In this document: in pieces, positions 60,468-64,000 of the stretch
Numbering within the stretch: position 1 is the stretch's first letter
Layout: each line of letters opens with the position of its first letter
From: Nocardioides luti
Lineage (GTDB): Bacteria > Actinomycetota > Actinomycetes > Propionibacteriales > Nocardioidaceae
Reading direction: 5' to 3'
NCBI RefSeq assembly: GCF_014212315.1
Contig: NZ_JACKXE010000001.1
Location: 2,046,001 to 2,110,000 of the forward strand
Length of the DNA: 64,000 nt
Made by a program: the position numbers and the translations under genes
Notes under the pieces: generated by a model
What the model was told of the DNA's origin: nothing
Databases searched by the model: none
What the model saw: the letters and a program-made list of their open reading frames with translations, nothing else

Positions 60468-61403
60468 ATGGTCTCCTCCGCTGACGTCCGACGAGCCGTC
60501 GGCGCGGTCCTGGGGGCGGGGACGCTCGCGGGGCTCGGGCTGACGACGTACGCCGTCTGCGAAGCGCGGGCCTACACGCTGCGGCGGGTGAGCGTGCCGC
60601 TGCTGCCGCGGGGGCACCGCGCGCTGCGGGTGCTGCACCTGTCGGACCTGCACCTGACGCCGGGTCAGACCCGCAAGCAGGAGTGGCTGCGCGGGCTGGC
60701 GACGCTGCGGCCGGACCTCGTCATCGACACCGGCGACAACCTGGCCCACCGCGACTCGGTCCCGGTGGTGCGCGACGCCCTGGGCCCGCTGCTCGACGTG
60801 CCGGGCGTGTTCGTGATGGGCTCCAACGACTACTTCGAGCCGACGCTGCGCAACCCGGTCCGCTACCTGCTGCCCGACGACGGGACGCGCCACACCACCG
60901 CCCCGCAGCTGCCGTGGCGCGACCTGCGCGACGAGTTCACCGGGCGGGGGTGGCTGGACCTGACCAACACGACCGGCGCCCTCGAGGTGCTCGGCACCCG
61001 GTTCGCGTTCGCCGGGGTGGACGACCCGCACCTGGAGTACGACCGCCTCGACGAGGTCGCCGGCCCGGCGGATCCGGACGCCGACGTGCGCCTGGGCGTG
61101 GCGCACGCGCCGTACCTCCGGGTGCTCGACCAGTTCGCCGGCGACGGCTACGACGCCGTGATCGCCGGGCACACCCACGGCGGTCAGGTGTGCGTGCCCG
61201 GGATCGGCGCGCTCACCACCAACTGCGACCTCGAGCCCGCGCGCGCCAGGGGCCTGCACCGCCACCCGGCCGACTCGCTGCCCGGCGACCCGGGCTCGGC
61301 ATGGCTGCACGTGTCCGCCGGCCTGGGCACCAGCCCCTACGCCCGGATCCGGGTCGCCTGCCGGCCCGAGGCCACCCTGCTGACCCTGACCGCCCCGGAC
61401 TGA
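60468..61403 (+). CDS. Metallophosphoesterase with N-terminal membrane helix
   Basis: A 311-residue protein. One hydrophobic segment near 12-32 anchors it. The metal motifs are LHLSDLHL, DTGDN, MGSNDYF and GHTHGGQ; the third motif is Asn-Asp where GNH(D/E) is common, a variant known in this actinobacterial branch. The position next to ponA2/yqeY is as in mycobacteria (Rv3683). Substrate unknown; the YkuE-like relatives act on lipid or nucleotide phosphates. Confidence 0.9.
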   Translation: MVSSADVRRAVGAVLGAGTLAGLGLTTYAVCEARAYTLRRVSVPLLPRGHRALRVLHLSDLHLTPGQTRKQEWLRGLATLRPDLVIDTGDNLAHRDSVPVVRDALGPLLDVPGVFVMGSNDYFEPTLRNPVRYLLPDDGTRHTTAPQLPWRDLRDEFTGRGWLDLTNTTGALEVLGTRFAFAGVDDPHLEYDRLDEVAGPADPDADVRLGVAHAPYLRVLDQFAGDGYDAVIAGHTHGGQVCVPGIGALTTNCDLEPARARGLHRHPADSLPGDPGSAWLHVSAGLGTSPYARIRVACRPEATLLTLTAPD

Positions 61404-61502
61404 CCCCGCCGGCGACCACGCCGGAGGCCGATTTCGGAGGGCCGTCGGTGCTCGGGTATGCTCGCCGTGCTCGTGAGTGGGACGTCAGTCAGCGCTCACG
61501 AT

Positions 61503-61576
61503 CGGGCTGTGGCGCAGCTTGGTAGCGCGCGTCGTTCGGGACGACGAGGCCGCAGGTTCAAATCCTGTCAGCCCGA
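61503..61576 (+). tRNA. tRNA-Pro (anticodon CGG)
   Basis: 74 bases: acceptor CGGGCTG/CAGCCCG, D-arm GCGC/GCGC, anticodon stem CGTCG/CGACG with loop TTCGGGA (anticodon CGG, codon CCG), T-arm GCAGG-TTCAAAT-CCTGT, discriminator A. CCC follows, so CCA is added after transcription. Confidence 0.95.
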
Positions 61577-61604
61577 CCCAGGTGATGTTCCCCGGACATC
61601 GCAC

Positions 61605-61642
61605 AGAACACCCGGACCCACCGATGTGGGGCCGGGTGTTCT
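61605..61642 (+). terminator. Terminator after tRNA-Pro
   Basis: AGAACACCCGG pairs with CCGGGTGTTCT, extended inward by CCCAC/GTGGG across one mismatch, with a four-base loop. It ends the tRNA transcript and could also serve the convergent gene. Confidence 0.8.
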
Positions 61643-61656
61643 GCGTCGCGGCCGAC

Positions 61657-63180
61657 TCAGGCGCCGCCGACACCGACGTAGCTGATCCGCCAGCCGTAGG
61701 CGTTCCCGGCCGGCTCCACGATCGCGTAGTACGTCGTGGACGGGCTGGCCTCGAAGGGGATCTCGCAGTCGAAGGTGCCGCCCCCGTTGGCGCGGCAGGG
61801 CGCGATCTCGCCGACGCCCCCGCCGGCGGCGTAGTCGACCAGCTGGGCCCACTCGCCGTCCGCGACGACCGCCTGGTCGGCGAGGCCGGCCCGGTCGTCG
61901 GCGACGACCGCCTCGACGACGGCGGTCAGCGCCTCCTCGGCCGACGAGGTCCCGACCGCGGCCCCGGTCGAGGCGCTGCTGCTCGGATCGGTGCTGGTGT
62001 CCGCGTCCCGGGTGCGGAGCTCCCGGCAGGACGCGAGCTCCACGTCGCAGCGCGCCATCCGGGGAGCGGTCCGGCCGTCCGACGACGAGGGCACCAGGAC
62101 GGCCACCAGGATGGTCTCGTCCTCCCAGGCCCACGTGTTGACGGCGAAGGCCCAGCCCGCCGGCGCCGCCAGCGTGGTCTCGTCGCCGCCGGCGACCGGC
62201 CGGGCGAGGAGGGTGTCGACCGACGCCACCTCGCCGCCGAGCGTCCCCGCCGGCGAGCGGACCAGCCGGCTGCCCCCGGGGCTGACCGCGAGGGCGTCGT
62301 ACGTCGGCAGGGTGCCGGTGCGGGTGAGGGCGCCGTCCGCGCTGACCGTCGCGAGGTACGGCGCGGTGCCGGTCGCGTCGGTCGCCCCGTCCGAGCCGTC
62401 CACGACGACCAACCCGGCGGCCGTCCCCTGGAGGACCACCTGGTCGGCCGCGGTCGCGGAGAGGTCGACGACCGCCTGGCTCGGGTCCTGCGCGTGCCAC
62501 AGGATGCTCGTGCGGGTGCCCTGGACGATGACGTCCCCGTCGTCGGTCACCGCACGGATGCTCGGGAGCACGCCGTCCTCGCTCCGGGAAATCTCGACCG
62601 GCGCGGCGCCGAAGCCCTCGCCGCCGGCCCCGGTGGTGAAGCCGGTCAGCGGTGTGGGGTCGCCGTTGCGGTCCAGGAAGGCGATGTAGCGCCCGTCCGG
62701 CGAGAGCACCGGCGGCTGCTCGAGCTCGGCCTCGATCCGGCTGGGCTCGACCCCGGGGCCGCCCCACCACCACGACTGGTCGAACTGCTGGGCGAGCCAG
62801 ACCCCGTCGCGCGACTGGACGCCCTGCCAGGCGCCGGGCACGGCCTGCCCGTCGACGTACAGCACCTGGTCGAGCACGTAGGGCACGGTCGGCGGGGTCA
62901 CCGGGATGCGCGCGTCGCTCCTCCCGGGCGACGGCGACCCGGTCGTCGGGCTGGGCCCGGACGGCGCCGGCTGCGGCTCGCCGTCTCCCTGGCGGCTCAG
63001 TGCGAGGGCCACCACACCGACGATCAGCACGACGGCCGCGGCGACCAGCAGCGGCTGCCAGACGTGGGAGGTCCGCGCCTCGCCGGCCTCGGTGACCACG
63101 CTCGGCATCGGCGGCACCTCGATGCCTCCCGCCACCGCGTCCAGCTCGCGGACCAGCATGTCCTCGATCTCGGTCGTCAT
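61657..63180 (-). CDS. Membrane partner of a SigE-family factor, extracytoplasmic propeller-like domain
   Basis: A 507-residue protein: about 40 cytoplasmic residues, a membrane helix near 42-62, a Pro/Ser linker, then an outer domain with LSPDGRYIAFLD-type blades and a C-terminal part with four Cys residues. It starts one base after the sigma-factor stop. It is built like the protein at 47414-48796 but has no second membrane helix. Likely negative partner or sensor of the sigma factor. Confidence 0.75.
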   Translation of the reverse strand: MTTEIEDMLVRELDAVAGGIEVPPMPSVVTEAGEARTSHVWQPLLVAAAVVLIVGVVALALSRQGDGEPQPAPSGPSPTTGSPSPGRSDARIPVTPPTVPYVLDQVLYVDGQAVPGAWQGVQSRDGVWLAQQFDQSWWWGGPGVEPSRIEAELEQPPVLSPDGRYIAFLDRNGDPTPLTGFTTGAGGEGFGAAPVEISRSEDGVLPSIRAVTDDGDVIVQGTRTSILWHAQDPSQAVVDLSATAADQVVLQGTAAGLVVVDGSDGATDATGTAPYLATVSADGALTRTGTLPTYDALAVSPGGSRLVRSPAGTLGGEVASVDTLLARPVAGGDETTLAAPAGWAFAVNTWAWEDETILVAVLVPSSSDGRTAPRMARCDVELASCRELRTRDADTSTDPSSSASTGAAVGTSSAEEALTAVVEAVVADDRAGLADQAVVADGEWAQLVDYAAGGGVGEIAPCRANGGGTFDCEIPFEASPSTTYYAIVEPAGNAYGWRISYVGVGGA

Positions 63181-63181
63181 C

Positions 63182-63712
63182 TCAGGCCTCCTCTCCGTCG
63201 TGAGCCTCGGAGCCGATGGCGGCTCGCAGGGCGGTGAGCGCTCGGTGCGCGGTGGACTTCACGGTCCCGGTGGAGCAGCCCAGCGCGTCGGCGATCTCGC
63301 GCTCGCTGAGCTGCTCGTAGTAGCGGAGGACCACGACCGCCCGCTGCCGCGGCGGCAGCGAGCCGACGTGCGCCCACAGGACCATCCGGTCCTCGGGGCC
63401 GCCGCCGGCGCCCACCGGGCGCGGCTCGGGCGGGGCGTCGGTCAGCAGCTCCAGGCGCCGGCTCTTCGGGCGACGCTGGGAGAGGAAGACGTTGGTCATC
63501 GTGCGCCGGACGTACGCCGCCGGCTGGTCGGCCCGGCTGACCCGGTCCCAGGACCGGAAGGCCTGCAGCAGCGTCTGCTGCGCGAGGTCCTCGGCGTCCG
63601 CGTGGTTGCCGGTCAGCAGGTACGACGAGCGGTACAGCCCCGGCCACGCGCTCGCGGCGTACTCCTCGAACGCAGGCCTGCCCTGCGTCTGCTTGGTGGT
63701 CGTGAACGCCAT
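63182..63712 (-). CDS. SigE-family ECF-type RNA polymerase sigma factor
   Basis: A 176-residue sigma factor with region 2 (SSYLLTGNHADAEDLAQQTLLQAFRSWDRV) and region 4 (LPPRQRAVVVLRYYEQLSEREIADALGCSTGTVKS), cited in part. ATG 63712 follows AAGGGGG and is preferred over the frame's first ATG at 63736. Related to the factor at 46914-47417. Heads an operon with its membrane partner. Confidence 0.9.
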   Translation of the reverse strand: MAFTTTKQTQGRPAFEEYAASAWPGLYRSSYLLTGNHADAEDLAQQTLLQAFRSWDRVSRADQPAAYVRRTMTNVFLSQRRPKSRRLELLTDAPPEPRPVGAGGGPEDRMVLWAHVGSLPPRQRAVVVLRYYEQLSEREIADALGCSTGTVKSTAHRALTALRAAIGSEAHDGEEA

Positions 63713-63798
63713 CGGGCACCCCCTTCTCTTCCCCACTTGACGCCCGCGGGGCGCCGGAGGTTGCTCCGCGGGACCGTCCGTTCTGGCACACTCGCGGC

Positions 63799-64000
63799 AT
63801 GGCAGATGAGGAGAACGGCAACGCCGGCCCGTCGCTGGAGCTGCCCTCGCTGGGCTTCGGCCGCAAGCGTCGCAGGAAGAACGCCGACGCCGCGAGCGAC
63901 ACCGCGACGCCCGAGCCCCCGCCGGCCCCCGAGCCGACGCCCGAGCCGGCCCCGGAGGCCGTCGCCGACCCCACTCCTGAGCCGGTCACGGAGCCCGTCC
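63799..64000 (+). CDS. Partial acidic, Pro/Glu-rich protein, cut by window edge
   Basis: The first 67 codons from ATG 63799 are open to the window end. MADEENGNAGPSLELPSLGF and a basic patch RKRRRKN are followed by PEP and PEPTPEPAPE repeats. Such a start often precedes a membrane domain in actinobacteria, but the rest is not visible and no family is assigned. Divergent from the sigma gene. Confidence 0.6.
   Translation, partial: MADEENGNAGPSLELPSLGFGRKRRRKNADAASDTATPEPPPAPEPTPEPAPEAVADPTPEPVTEPV

Overview
The window comes from a high-GC actinomycete, most likely a Nocardioidaceae member such as Nocardioides. The basis is the very GC-rich codon use, the many GTG starts, the frequent 4-base stop/start overlaps, the WhiB, MarP-type and PonA2-type proteins, a helicase/secretion-neighbourhood Tad cluster and SigE-family sigma factors. 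From about 9.2 kb to 59.4 kb the gene order (holB, topA, SF2 helicase, Tad genes, ssd, HAD phosphatase, acs, marP, nudix, tlpA, nth, crp, MBL, ridA, two ArsA-type ATPases, whiB, penicillin-binding protein) follows the Rv3644c to Rv3682 block of Mycobacterium tuberculosis. It is therefore conserved chromosomal core. The genus assignment is inference.

Left edge, 1-5.1 kb: a degraded mobile region of visibly lower GC. It holds a GMC-family oxidoreductase cut by the window edge, a fragment of one tyrosine integrase on the + strand, an intact excisionase next to a second integrase on the - strand that has been broken three times, and an IS481-family element with a 15-bp target duplication. That element landed exactly on the CCA end of a 3' tRNA-Ala fragment, the probable attachment-site remnant. 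An intact tRNA-Thr follows and the core chromosome begins.

5.2-26 kb: a LysR regulator and a TauD-type dioxygenase, a secreted alpha/beta hydrolase, the DNA polymerase III delta' subunit, thymidylate kinase, and a 2,351-residue secreted protein built from carboxypeptidase-regulatory-like and Ig-like repeats. These are followed by topoisomerase I, a methyltransferase, a K+-independent proton-pumping pyrophosphatase and a STAS-domain anti-sigma antagonist.

26-46 kb: a DUF1998 helicase, a seven-gene Tad/Flp pilus operon on the - strand, a HAD phosphatase, a candidate small RNA, a Fic-like protein with a degraded active site, and an acetate module (DUF485, ActP-type symporter, acetyl-CoA synthetase) with a CRP-like operator in front of it. 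Then come NhaA behind a foldable leader that can hide its ribosome-binding site, a MarP-like periplasmic protease, a CoA-type Nudix hydrolase, a thioredoxin-like lipoprotein and endonuclease III.

46-64 kb: a Crp regulator, a SigE-family sigma factor with a membrane-bound propeller-like partner, a metallo-beta-lactamase/Nudix/RidA/DUF4177 operon, an MFS transporter behind a MerR-type promoter, a 3-oxoacid CoA-transferase pair, paired ArsA-like ATPases, a WhiB4-like regulator and a PonA2-like bifunctional penicillin-binding protein. A 400-bp noncoding stretch with a long inverted repeat, YqeY, a metallophosphoesterase, tRNA-Pro and a second SigE/membrane-partner pair close the window. The 3' end of the first gene and the 3' end of the last gene lie outside it.
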